The notes beneath the pieces are model-generated. The model was not told the origin of the DNA, searched no databases, and worked only from the letters and a program-made list of their open reading frames with translations. A stretch of DNA of 15,500 bases from Cycloclasticus sp. (lineage in GTDB: Bacteria > Pseudomonadota > Gammaproteobacteria > Methylococcales > Cycloclasticaceae): contig JAGPVU010000107.1 of assembly GCA_018066825.1 (NCBI GenBank), positions 1 to 15,500 on the forward strand. Direction: 5' to 3'. Both the position numbers and the translations under genes were made by a program. Numbering within the stretch: the stretch's first letter is position 1; every line of letters starts with the position of its first letter. This document shows positions 7,865 through 15,296 of the stretch, in pieces.

Positions 7865-7903
7865 AAACGCAATAAAAATAGACTATAAACGCAAAAAACG
7901 CAA
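7865..7903 (-). repeat. Three TTGCGTTT direct repeats upstream of argA (candidate operator cluster)
   Basis: On the minus strand the octamer TTGCGTTT occurs at 7903-7896, 7894-7887 and 7872-7865, with start-to-start spacings of 9 and 22 bases, about one and two helical turns. They fill the 64-base gap between argE and argA and surround TATAGT and TATTTT, possible -10 elements. Because the argA product carries a DNA-binding domain, these are candidate autoregulatory sites; that is inference. The same octamer occurs singly elsewhere in the window (5474-5481, 6341-6348, 8288-8295, 9223-9230), so the clustering, not the word itself, is notable. Confidence 0.4.
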
Positions 7904-7909
7904 GAATAT

Positions 7910-9073
7910 TTATGATAAGCAGAGTTTATTTATCATTTGTTGCAAAAAATTGCAATAAGGGTCTATTTGATTCCCTGCAATATATTCATTCGCTTGATGG
8001 GCTTGGTTGATACTTCCAGGGCCGATAACGATAGTCTCAATGCCCAGTTTAGATAAGTAAGGCGCTTCGGTACCAAAGGCGACAGCGCGCGCTTTTTTTC
8101 CAGATAATTGTTCGGTTAGACGGGTTAATTCAGCATTTTCAGCGGTTTCAAATGCAGGGACACCGCAAAAGATAGGCCGGTATATAGCTTGCAACCCATT
8201 TGTTTCGTTAAATACCTTGCTTAGTCTTTTTTGTAAGTCAGCGCGTAAGGCGTTTATATCCATGCCGGGTAATGGACGAATGTCTATTTGCGTTTCGCAG
8301 TGTGAGCAGATTCTATTGGGGTTGTCACCACCGTGTATAGAGCCGATATTCATTGTGGGGGTGCTAACTTCAAAAACGGGGTTTTGGTGTTTGCGCTGCA
8401 AGTCGTCGCGCCACTGTAATAATTCATTAATAACTAGGTGCATGCCCTCCGTTGCGCTGGCGCCTAGGTGTGGGTTGCTGGAGTGTCCAGCGTGACCAGT
8501 GACAACAATGGACTCCATCATCACGCCTTTATGCATGCGAATAGGTGTCAAGCTGGTGGGTTCACCAATGATGGCGTATTTGGCGTGTTGCAATTGAGTT
8601 TTCTTTAAAGCGAGGGCGCCGCTCATGGCGCTTTCTTCATCGGCGGTGGCTAAAATGGTCAGCGGCCTCTTAAAGTCGAGGGCGTTAAAGCTTGCCGCAG
8701 CATGGAGTGCGAAAGCAAAAAAAGACTTCATGTCGGTGCTGCCTAAACCGTAAAAGTTATTGTCTCGTTCGGTCAGTGAGAAAGGGTCTTGTTGCCATAA
8801 CTGTTCGTCAAATGGGACGGTATCGGTATGACCTGAAAGAATCAGTCCATCGGCCCCAAGGTGGGTAGGCCCGATGGTTGCAATCAAGTTGGCTTTGTGG
8901 GGCTGGTTTTCTAGCGTTTGAATAGTGACAGCAAAGCCAAGATTCTCCAACCAATCGGCCAGCAAATGTATCACTGGCAGGTTGCTTTGATCGTGATTCT
9001 TGCTGGTGCTACTGACTGATGGCGTGCCGATTAGGGCACGCATCATTTGTAGTGTAGTCAGCTGTTTAATCAA
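7910..9073 (-). CDS. argE: Acetylornithine deacetylase ArgE (M20 family)
   Basis: 387 residues, similar to E. coli ArgE (383). This zinc-dependent cytosolic enzyme releases ornithine and acetate from N-acetylornithine. M20 features are LSGHTDTVPFDE (His82, Asp84), GLGSTDMK (bridging Asp114), ATADEESAMSG (general-base Glu146, metal Glu147), IGEPTS (Glu171) and AHQANE near the C-terminus with the last metal His. The dimerisation segment VVTGHAGHSSNPHLG and GGDNPNRIC are typical of ArgE. The start is taken as TTG at 9073, which leaves about the family-usual length before RALIGTPSVS; an ATG at 9046 would leave only three residues before ALIGTPS. A TGA upstream in this frame excludes a longer form. 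It starts 10 bases after ilvD, so it is likely co-transcribed. ArgE means this organism uses the linear rather than the ArgJ cyclic route, unless ArgJ is encoded elsewhere. Confidence 0.95.
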   Translation of the reverse strand: MIKQLTTLQMMRALIGTPSVSSTSKNHDQSNLPVIHLLADWLENLGFAVTIQTLENQPHKANLIATIGPTHLGADGLILSGHTDTVPFDEQLWQQDPFSLTERDNNFYGLGSTDMKSFFAFALHAAASFNALDFKRPLTILATADEESAMSGALALKKTQLQHAKYAIIGEPTSLTPIRMHKGVMMESIVVTGHAGHSSNPHLGASATEGMHLVINELLQWRDDLQRKHQNPVFEVSTPTMNIGSIHGGDNPNRICSHCETQIDIRPLPGMDINALRADLQKRLSKVFNETNGLQAIYRPIFCGVPAFETAENAELTRLTEQLSGKKARAVAFGTEAPYLSKLGIETIVIGPGSINQAHQANEYIAGNQIDPYCNFLQQMINKLCLS

Positions 9074-9083
9074 AGGTTTGTGA

Positions 9084-10775
9084 TTAGTTTTTGTCTGTCA
9101 CCGCGCCTTCTGAAGCCGAGCTGACAAGTTTGGCGTACTTTGCCAGTACTCCGCGGGTATACTTTGGTTTTGGTTTAACCCAGTGGCTTAAACGTTGCTG
9201 TATAACGTCGTCATCAAGGTGTAAACGCAATTCATTTTTTACGCTATCGATGGTAATGGTATCGCCGTCTTCAACAATCGCTATCGCACCGCCTTGATGG
9301 GCTTCGGGCGTGATATGGCCAACGACAAAGCCATGGGTACCACCTGAAAAGCGCCCATCGGTAATAAAGGCGACTTTATCACCTAAACCACGACCCATAA
9401 TAGCTGAGGTGGGGGCTAACATTTCTCTCATCCCGGGGCCACCTTTTGGGCCTTCATAACGAATAACCAACACGTCGCCTTCTTTGATAGAGCCATTCAG
9501 GATGCTAGCCATTGACTCTTCTTCCGAATTAAATACGCGGGCGGTGCCGGTAAAGCCTAAGCCTTCTTTGCCAGTAATTTTAGCAACAGCGCCTTCGCTT
9601 GCGAGGTTGCCGTGCAGTACCACCAAGTGGCTGTCTTTTTTGATGGCATTATTCAGTGAGTGAATGATGTCTTGATTAGCAGGGTAAGGGGCCACGTCGG
9701 CCAAGTTTTCTGCCAAGGTTTTGCCGGTAACGGTTAAACAGTCGCCATGCAGTAGGCCCGCATCTAATAAAATTTTCATTAGTGGTTGAATGCCGCCGAT
9801 ATCGATCAAGTCAGCCATTGAATATTTGCCGCTGGGTTTTAAATCAGCCACCATGGGAACACGTTTACCGATGCTGGTGAAATCGCTTAATTCAAGTTTT
9901 ACATCAGCACTGTGCGCCATGGCAAGCAAGTGAAGGACCGCGTTAGTCGAACCACCAAGCGCGATGACCACGGTGATAGCATTTTCAAATGCTTTGCGCG
10001 TCATAATGTCGCGCGGTTTAATGTCTAATTCAAGTAAGTTTAAAACAGCTTTTCCAGCGTCTTCGCAGTCTTTTTGTTTATCGCTGGATACCGCCGCTTG
10101 AGCAGAGCTGTTTGGCAAACTCATGCCCATGGCTTCAATCGCTGAAGCCATCGTGTTAGCGGTATACATGCCGCCACAAGAGCCGGCACCAGGAATGGCT
10201 TTAGATTCTATGGCGTGCAGTTCTTCATCATCAATTAGATTGTTTGCCCGCGCACCAACCGCTTCAAACACAGAAATAACGTCGAGCTTACGTTGTTTAT
10301 GGCAGCCAGACAAAATAGTACCGCCGTATACAAAAACACTGGGTCTATTTAAGCGTGCCAACGCGATCATGCAGCCAGGCATGTTTTTATCGCAACCGCC
10401 AATGGCCACTACGCCATCAAAGCCTTGGCAGCCGACAACAGTTTCAATCGAGTCGGCAATCACTTCACGAGATGTTAAGGAGTACTTCATCCCTTCGGTA
10501 CCCATGGATATGCCATCGGAGATTGTTATGGTATTGAAAATAACGCCCTTACCACCTGCAGAGTCAACCCCTCGAACGGCGTCATCGGCTAAACCGTTGA
10601 TGTGCATATTGCACGGTGTGACCATCGCCCAAGTTGAGGCGACCCCGACTTGAGGTTTTTTGAAATCATCATCATTAAAGCCAACAGCGTGTAGCATTGC
10701 GCGACTTGGCGCGCGCTCCATGCCGTCTACAACTTGAGATGAAAATTTTCGGGAATTGGTTTTTTTATCAGACAT
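9084..10775 (-). CDS. ilvD: Dihydroxy-acid dehydratase IlvD
   Basis: 563 residues, the shorter form of the family (E. coli IlvD is about 616). It dehydrates 2,3-dihydroxy-isovalerate and 2,3-dihydroxy-3-methylvalerate in valine, leucine and isoleucine synthesis. Iron-sulfur cluster ligands are visible as Cys55 in TPCNMH, Cys128 in GGCDKNMPGC and Cys200 in GAGSCGGMYTANTM. Asp129-Lys130 follows Cys128; the Lys is carbamylated in structurally studied members to bind magnesium. Further family blocks are FNTITISDGISMGTEGM, ALGGSTNAVLHL, RYEGPKGGPGMREML and TDGRFSGGTHGF. It lies between the SH3/coiled-coil gene (22-base gap) and argE (10-base gap), inside an otherwise arginine-synthesis run; in many bacteria ilvD sits with ilvC, ilvE or ilvA. 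I infer co-expression with the arginine genes from spacing only. The gluconate or other sugar-acid dehydratase paralogues are less likely given these motifs. Confidence 0.96.
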   Translation of the reverse strand: MSDKKTNSRKFSSQVVDGMERAPSRAMLHAVGFNDDDFKKPQVGVASTWAMVTPCNMHINGLADDAVRGVDSAGGKGVIFNTITISDGISMGTEGMKYSLTSREVIADSIETVVGCQGFDGVVAIGGCDKNMPGCMIALARLNRPSVFVYGGTILSGCHKQRKLDVISVFEAVGARANNLIDDEELHAIESKAIPGAGSCGGMYTANTMASAIEAMGMSLPNSSAQAAVSSDKQKDCEDAGKAVLNLLELDIKPRDIMTRKAFENAITVVIALGGSTNAVLHLLAMAHSADVKLELSDFTSIGKRVPMVADLKPSGKYSMADLIDIGGIQPLMKILLDAGLLHGDCLTVTGKTLAENLADVAPYPANQDIIHSLNNAIKKDSHLVVLHGNLASEGAVAKITGKEGLGFTGTARVFNSEEESMASILNGSIKEGDVLVIRYEGPKGGPGMREMLAPTSAIMGRGLGDKVAFITDGRFSGGTHGFVVGHITPEAHQGGAIAIVEDGDTITIDSVKNELRLHLDDDVIQQRLSHWVKPKPKYTRGVLAKYAKLVSSASEGAVTDKN

Positions 10776-10797
10776 GCTTTGCTCGTTTAATTAAGGG

Positions 10798-11460
10798 TTA
10801 AAATGATGATTGCCAAGACGACTTTCTGCGCCAGCTGAGTTTGGGAAGGATAAATCCAAGGAGTAGTCCTAGCGCTAACACGCCAGCGCCTACTAGAAAC
10901 CAGTCTTGTGAATCACTGCTTTTTAATACATCGTTTTCCCGTTTAAGCCGTTCTAGTTCGCGCTCAATGGTCACAACACGTTGTTGCAATAGGTCACGTT
11001 GTTGAAGGATCTCTACGGCGTTACTAGAGGTGTTTTTAAGGTCTTCCAACTCTCGCGACAAACGGGTATTTAATTGATTTAATTCGCTTGTCTGGGTATC
11101 TAAACCCACATTCTGCTCGCTAAGGGTAGCCAGTTTTTGCTTGGCTTCGGCGGCCTCTTGCTGGCTATTGATTAACTGGGCTTGCAGTTTTTTAAGTTGG
11201 CTTTTTGCAGAGGGCGTGCTGACCAGTAAGCGACTTAAAACCCAGCCATCTCGAGTGTCGCTTAATTTTACCTTACTATAGCCTGAGTCGGTATTTCGTT
11301 CGAGGATGTTTACTTTTTTTCCGCTTTTTAAGGTAGCAATAATTCGATGGCTTGCGCTTTCACCCGAGCGAACCATTATATCGAGTTCATCGGAGATGAA
11401 GGCTGTTTCGGCAAGACTCGAACCGGCAATTAGAGTCAATGCAAATAAAAGTTTTTTCAC
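10798..11460 (-). CDS. Exported SH3b/coiled-coil/membrane-anchor protein (YgiM-like)
   Basis: 220 residues with a clear architecture. A signal peptide (1-17, MKKLLFALTLIAGSSLA) is followed by a bacterial SH3 domain at about 20-82 (DIMVRSGESASHRIIATLKSG, then DGWVLSRLL). A long heptad-rich coiled coil spans about 85-182, a hydrophobic helix 187-206 (WFLVGAGVLALGLLLGFIL), and a short basic tail SWRRKSS follows. This matches the TIGR04211/YgiM family, thought to sit in the cell envelope facing the periplasm; the precise function is unknown. The start is GTG, supported by AGGA at 11468-11471, one of the few good ribosome-binding sites in the window. It lies between argF (43-base gap) and ilvD (22-base gap). 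Nothing suggests a direct role in amino acid synthesis. Confidence 0.9.
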   Translation of the reverse strand: MKKLLFALTLIAGSSLAETAFISDELDIMVRSGESASHRIIATLKSGKKVNILERNTDSGYSKVKLSDTRDGWVLSRLLVSTPSAKSQLKKLQAQLINSQQEAAEAKQKLATLSEQNVGLDTQTSELNQLNTRLSRELEDLKNTSSNAVEILQQRDLLQQRVVTIERELERLKRENDVLKSSDSQDWFLVGAGVLALGLLLGFILPKLSWRRKSSWQSSF

Positions 11461-11503
11461 GCTGTAATCCTATGATTGGTGGGTGTTAAGTAATGCGAAG
11501 GCA

Positions 11504-12406
11504 TTATTTCATTAAAAATTCTAACAAGGCTTTTTGAGCGTGCAAGCGATTTTCGGCCTCATCCCAAACGACACTTTGCTGACCATCAAGAACAGCAGCG
11601 CTTACTTCTTCACCCCTGTGTGCTGGCAGGCAATGCATAAACACAGCGTCAGGCTTGGCTAGTTGCATAAGGCTTGAATTGACGCAATAGCTTTTAAAGG
11701 CTTGCTCACGATCCTTTTGTTCTTGTTCTTGCCCCATGCTGGCCCATACGTCAGTGACGATAAGGTCGGCGTCTTTAGCGGCTAATTTAGGGTCGTGAAA
11801 AAGTTCCACATGGCTTGACGTTGCAGCAAGCAGCTCCATTTCGGGTTCGTAGCCTGGTGGACAAGCGATAGAGAGCTTAAAGTCTAATAATTTGGCCGCG
11901 TTCATATAGGATTGACACATATTATTGCCGTCACCAATCCAACACACGTGCTTACCAGAAATATCACCTCGTAATTCAAACCAAGTTTGTAAATCGGCTA
12001 ATAACTGACACGGGTGAAATCGATCAGTCAGACCGTTGATGACGGGTACGGTTGAGTGTTCGGCAAAGGTGGTGACCGTTTCGTGTTTGTTAGTACGCAG
12101 CATAATGCCGTCGACCATGCGAGAGATAACGCGTGCAGAATCTTCTATCGGTTCGCCACGACCTAATTGAGTGTCTCGTGGTGATAAAAACAACGCATTG
12201 CCGCCAAAGTGTGTCATTCCCGCCTCAAAAGAAATACGTGTACGCGTTGATGATTTTTCAAAAATCATGGCCAGAACTTTGTTTTTTAACGGCTCGTACA
12301 CGGTACCGCTAGCGCGTATTTTTTTAAGTTCGCTGGCGCGCAAAATGATCGCGCGGAGTTCGTCGGCGCTTAAATCGTTGAGAGTGATAAAGTGTCGTGG
12401 CTTCAT
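11504..12406 (-). CDS. argF: Ornithine carbamoyltransferase (anabolic)
   Basis: 300 residues, normal for the family. It transfers the carbamoyl group from carbamoyl phosphate to ornithine to form citrulline. Diagnostic motifs are the carbamoyl-phosphate loop KSSTRTRISFEAGM (STRTR at 53-57), HPCQLLADL (131-139), TDVWASMGQE with ornithine-binding Asp219 and the Ser-Met-Gly loop (223-225), and HCLPAHRGEE (258-266). The FMHCLPAHRGEEV and SMGQE forms distinguish OTCase from aspartate carbamoyltransferase. It begins 25 bases after argD and is followed by the SH3 protein gene. The arrangement with argD supports an anabolic role (ArgF type) rather than the arginine-deiminase enzyme ArcB, as no arc genes are present. 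Confidence 0.96.
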   Translation of the reverse strand: MKPRHFITLNDLSADELRAIILRASELKKIRASGTVYEPLKNKVLAMIFEKSSTRTRISFEAGMTHFGGNALFLSPRDTQLGRGEPIEDSARVISRMVDGIMLRTNKHETVTTFAEHSTVPVINGLTDRFHPCQLLADLQTWFELRGDISGKHVCWIGDGNNMCQSYMNAAKLLDFKLSIACPPGYEPEMELLAATSSHVELFHDPKLAAKDADLIVTDVWASMGQEQEQKDREQAFKSYCVNSSLMQLAKPDAVFMHCLPAHRGEEVSAAVLDGQQSVVWDEAENRLHAQKALLEFLMK

Positions 12407-12431
12407 AGGGCTACTTTACATAGGTACAGGG

Positions 12432-13598
12432 TCAGTGGGCAATAATTAAATCGCTGACTTTGTCCACAATCAATTGGGCCTCATCGTCATTAATGATAAG
12501 TGGTGGCAAAAGGCGAATCACTTTATTAGCGGCAACGTTAATTAATAGGCCTTGCTGTAAGGCTTTAGCAACTAAATCTGTGCAGGGCTCGTTTAGCTCT
12601 ATGCCAATCATCAAGCCTTTATTGCGGACTTCAACCAAGCCATCATAGTGTTGCAGTTTTCGTTTGAAGGCGTCATTCATTATTTTGCCGAGCTGTTCAG
12701 CGCGCAGCATGAGCTGATCACGTTCTAATACATCGATCACTTTCAGCGCCGCGGCGCAGGCGAGTGGATTACCGCCAAAGGTCGAGCCGTGCGCACCAGC
12801 ACCTAATAAACCGGTGGCCTTGCCGGCGCTTAAACAAGCGCCGATTGGCACCCCATTGCCCAACGCTTTAGCGAGGGTGACCACGTCGGGTTTTAGTGCA
12901 GACGCTTGGCTGGCTAGAAAGTGCCCCGTACGACCCATACCAGATTGAATTTCATCCAACATCAATAACCAATCGTGTTGGTCGCATAGCTTACGTAGTT
13001 CGCTAAGATAATTGTCCGCTGGGATGTTGATGCCACTTTCACCTTGTATGGGCTCTACGAGAATAGCAACAATATTAGTGTGTTGTTGCGCCAATGCTTT
13101 AATAGCGTCCACATCGTTATAGGCTACGTGGCAAAAGCCTTCGAGCAAGGGCGCGAATCCCTCTTTGACTTTAGGGTTGCCAGTAGCCGTTAGGGTTGCG
13201 AGTGTGCGCCCGTGGAAACTATTAAGGGCAGTAATAATGACCGGCTTATCAATGCCTTTACTGTGGCCGAAACGGCGGGCAATTTTTATCGCAGCCTCGT
13301 TGGCTTCGGCACCCGAGTTGGCAAAAAAAACATCGTTCATGCCCGTTAATTCACATAATTTATCGGCAAGCTTTTCTTGTTTTTCAATATAATACAGGTT
13401 GGACGTATGCAGTAAGGTATGCGCCTGATCACAGATGGCTGTTGCAACCTCAGGGTGCGCGTGACCTAGGCCACAAACAGCGATGCCGGATAAGGCATCT
13501 AAGTATTTTTTGCCGTTTTCGTCCCACAACCACGCGCCTTCGCCTTTAACAAAGCGAACGGGGTAAGAAGCATAGGTGGGCATGATATGGTTGTGCAT
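12432..13598 (-). CDS. argD: Acetylornithine aminotransferase (class III, PLP-dependent)
   Basis: 388 residues. It converts N-acetylglutamate semialdehyde to N-acetylornithine with glutamate as donor. Fold-type I class III features are SGIAVCGLGHAHP, FFANSGAEANEAAIK (PLP phosphate loop), FHGRTLATL, VEPIQGESGI, LLMLDEIQSGMGRTG (Asp215 binding the pyridine nitrogen), TLAKALGNGVPIGA (Schiff-base Lys244) and GSTFGGNPLACAAAL. The length and the GSTFGGNPL form fit ArgD; related members also act as succinyldiaminopimelate aminotransferase, so dual use in lysine synthesis is possible. This is the first gene of the arginine cluster, with a leader containing a TATAAT box and a hairpin. A second in-frame ATG (residue 6, MPTYASYPV) is a possible start, and neither has an obvious Shine-Dalgarno. 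Confidence 0.95.
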   Translation of the reverse strand: MHNHIMPTYASYPVRFVKGEGAWLWDENGKKYLDALSGIAVCGLGHAHPEVATAICDQAHTLLHTSNLYYIEKQEKLADKLCELTGMNDVFFANSGAEANEAAIKIARRFGHSKGIDKPVIITALNSFHGRTLATLTATGNPKVKEGFAPLLEGFCHVAYNDVDAIKALAQQHTNIVAILVEPIQGESGINIPADNYLSELRKLCDQHDWLLMLDEIQSGMGRTGHFLASQASALKPDVVTLAKALGNGVPIGACLSAGKATGLLGAGAHGSTFGGNPLACAAALKVIDVLERDQLMLRAEQLGKIMNDAFKRKLQHYDGLVEVRNKGLMIGIELNEPCTDLVAKALQQGLLINVAANKVIRLLPPLIINDDEAQLIVDKVSDLIIAH

Positions 13599-13619
13599 AA
13601 AGAACGTTACATTGGATAA

Positions 13620-13662
13620 TGGATAAAAAATAAAGGCAGCCTAATTAGACTGCCTGTTTTTA
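13620..13662. terminator. Hairpin with T-tracts on both strands, in the argD leader
   Basis: AGGCAG (13634-13639) and CTGCCT (13650-13655) form a six-base-pair stem around a 10-base loop containing the palindrome CTAATTAG. On the minus strand the stem is followed by TTTATTTTTT, on the plus strand by GTTTTTA. It therefore has the form of a bidirectional intrinsic terminator, yet no gene ends here: it lies between the starts of divergent argD and hyuB. Read towards argD it begins about 11 bases after the predicted transcription start, the position of an attenuator or a short leader RNA. The minus-strand T-tract is the stronger. Confidence 0.5.
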
Positions 13663-13672
13663 CGAATTGCTT

Positions 13673-13701
13673 ATTATAATTATCGCTAACAAAATCAGCA
13701 A
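13673..13701 (-). promoter_or_regulatory. Candidate sigma-70 promoter of argD
   Basis: On the minus strand a perfect TATAAT (13678-13673) lies 17 bases downstream of TTGCTG (13701-13696), which keeps the TTG of the -35 consensus. The predicted transcript would start near 13666, giving a leader of roughly 68 bases that includes the hairpin. I found no convincing ArgR box, though AATT-containing arms flank the -10 (CGATAATT ... AATTCG). Confidence 0.5.
13675..13680 (+). promoter_or_regulatory. Candidate -10 box for the hyuB-type gene, overlapping the argD -10
   Basis: A perfect TATAAT on the plus strand, 31 bases before the ATG at 13712. It shares four bases with the minus-strand TATAAT of argD. 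The -35 region would fall in the hairpin stem (around 13652-13657, GCCTGT) and is a poor match. Confidence 0.35.
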
Positions 13702-13711
13702 CTAATCTACC

Positions 13712-15238
13712 ATGAATAGTATTGAGTTAAGCATATTTTCAAGCCGATTATCGTCGGTGTGTGATGAGATGGGGGCTGTTTTACAACGCGCGGCGTTTTC
13801 GCCGAACATTAAAGACCGCTTGGACTTTTCATGCGCGGTGTTTGATTGTGCCGGTCAACTATCTGCCCAGGCTGCACACATTCCGGTTCATTTAGGGAGT
13901 ATGGCCTACGCGATGCAGGGCGTCGTTGACAAGTTTGATTGGCAAGTCGGCGATATGGTGGCGTTTAACGATCCGTACCTAGGCGGGACGCACCTGCCTG
14001 ATGTGACCTTGGTGTGTCCTGTTCATCAGGACGGCGAGTTACTCGGTTTTGTGGCCAATAGAGCGCATCACGCCGATATTGGTTCAGAGACACCCGGCTC
14101 CATGCCATTGGCTACGTCTCTTGCAGAAGAGGGACTTATTATTGAGCCACAAAAGATTATGCGAGCGGGTGAAAGTTCTGACGAATTTCGGCATATTTTG
14201 GCTGAACTCGGTGATTCGGTTGAGTCAATGGGGGACTTTAACGCACAGATAAGCGCTAACCTACGCGGCTCACAACGGCTTTGTTCGATATTGGCTGAGT
14301 ATGGCGCAGAACAGTACATAGCAGCATTAGAGCAACTTAATAATTACGGCGATCGTTTAATGAATCAGCTGATCAAACGTATTCCTGACGGGGTGTATGG
14401 CTTTGAAGATGTCATGGACGGTGATGGTGTTGGCACCGACGATATTAAGATTAAGCTAAGTTTGACTATTACAGATGGCCAAGTCGTGGCGGACTTTTCA
14501 GGTTCGGCACGGCAAGTAAACGGCAATATTAATTGCCCTCTATCCGTGGTGGCTGCTGCAGTGTATTACGTGTTTAGGTGTTTAATGCCTGATAATACAC
14601 CGGCCTGCTTTGGTGTCTATCAGCGTATAAAAATACGCGCCGAAAAAGGCTCCTTGCTTAATGCGAATAAACCGGCGGCGGTTGCAGCGGGTAATGTTGA
14701 AACGAGTACGCGTCTTGTTGATGTGATATTAGGCGCCTTGGCAAAAGCGATACCTGAACAAATACCCGCGGCCAGTCACGGCAGTATGAATAATGTTGCA
14801 ATGGGTGCTCGAAGTGCTCAAGCGAGTTGGAATTATTACGAAACGATTGGCGGCGGCATGGGCGCAGGGGCGAAACATGACGGGCTCTCTGCGATCCAAA
14901 CGCATATGACCAATACGCTTAATACGCCGATTGAATCATTGGAAATGCACTACCCATTACGGGTCGACCGCTACCAAATAAGACTAGGTTCAGGTGGTTT
15001 TGGCAGTCGCACAGGCGGTAATGGTGTAGTGCGAGAAATAACATTTTTACAAGCGGCCCAGCTTACGCTACTAACCGAACGTAGGCGTTATCAGCCGTGG
15101 GGCTTATTAGGTGGGAAAAATGGGTTGAGTGGTAAAAACCAGTTAAACGGTGTCGATTTGCCCGCTAAAACGAGTATAGATGTACTTGCAGGGGACCAGT
15201 TGACGATTAGCACCCCGGGCGGCGGTGGTTATGGGTAA
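13712..15238 (+). CDS. HyuB-type hydantoinase B/oxoprolinase family protein
   Basis: 508 residues, full length for the HyuB family (ATP-dependent N-methylhydantoinase B and the C-terminal half of 5-oxoprolinases). Conserved blocks are FSPNIKDRLDFSCAVFD at 29-45, QAAHIPVHLGSM at 53-64 (His56, His60), FNDPYLGGTHLPDVTL at 85-100 (Asp87, His94, Asp97), NRAHHADIGSETPGSM at 116-131 (His119, His120, Asp122), SGSARQVNGNIN and a glycine-rich C-terminus ending TPGGGGYG. Normally HyuB works with HyuA, an ATP-binding partner, either adjacent or fused. No HyuA lies downstream, where grxD follows after 58 bases, nor upstream, so the partner must be elsewhere or absent. The substrate is unknown; a cyclic amide such as 5-oxoproline or a hydantoin is expected from the family. 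It diverges from argD. Confidence 0.9.
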   Translation: MNSIELSIFSSRLSSVCDEMGAVLQRAAFSPNIKDRLDFSCAVFDCAGQLSAQAAHIPVHLGSMAYAMQGVVDKFDWQVGDMVAFNDPYLGGTHLPDVTLVCPVHQDGELLGFVANRAHHADIGSETPGSMPLATSLAEEGLIIEPQKIMRAGESSDEFRHILAELGDSVESMGDFNAQISANLRGSQRLCSILAEYGAEQYIAALEQLNNYGDRLMNQLIKRIPDGVYGFEDVMDGDGVGTDDIKIKLSLTITDGQVVADFSGSARQVNGNINCPLSVVAAAVYYVFRCLMPDNTPACFGVYQRIKIRAEKGSLLNANKPAAVAAGNVETSTRLVDVILGALAKAIPEQIPAASHGSMNNVAMGARSAQASWNYYETIGGGMGAGAKHDGLSAIQTHMTNTLNTPIESLEMHYPLRVDRYQIRLGSGGFGSRTGGNGVVREITFLQAAQLTLLTERRRYQPWGLLGGKNGLSGKNQLNGVDLPAKTSIDVLAGDQLTISTPGGGGYG

Positions 15239-15260
15239 CCGCCAACAGGACAATAAAGAG

Positions 15261-15288
15261 TATAATGATCACACATGATGAATAAGGA
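15261..15288 (+). promoter_or_regulatory. Candidate -10 box and ribosome-binding site of grxD
   Basis: TATAAT at 15261-15266 lies 30 bases before the grxD ATG, with no good -35 hexamer at the right spacing. AAGGA at 15284-15288 is 8 bases before the ATG at 15297, a normal Shine-Dalgarno that fixes this start. grxD may also be read from the hyuB-type gene upstream. Confidence 0.45.
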
Positions 15289-15296
15289 TGGTTACG

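Noticed and set aside
7846..7872. TTG at 7872 as the argA start, adding nine residues (MRLLQIITR).
   Set aside because: The added residues lie before the helix-turn-helix domain, match nothing I recognise and overlap one of the TTGCGTTT repeats; the ATG at 7845 fits better. Neither has a good ribosome-binding site, so this is not certain.
7903..7919. Possible ArgR box (AAGAATATTTATGATAA) at the argE-argA junction.
   Set aside because: Only one half-site (GAAT) resembles the E. coli consensus, the second arm lacks ATTCA, and it overlaps the argE stop.
7940..7955. Two TTGCAA words 10 bases apart at the end of argE, as further operator copies.
   Set aside because: They fall in coding sequence for Gln-Gln/Leu codons and differ from TTGCGTTT at key positions.
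10123..10653. A 176-codon plus-strand open frame antisense to ilvD, and a 179-codon one antisense to cysG at 2890-3429.
   Set aside because: Both lie wholly inside strongly conserved genes on the other strand, have composition typical of antisense shadows and show no recognisable domain.
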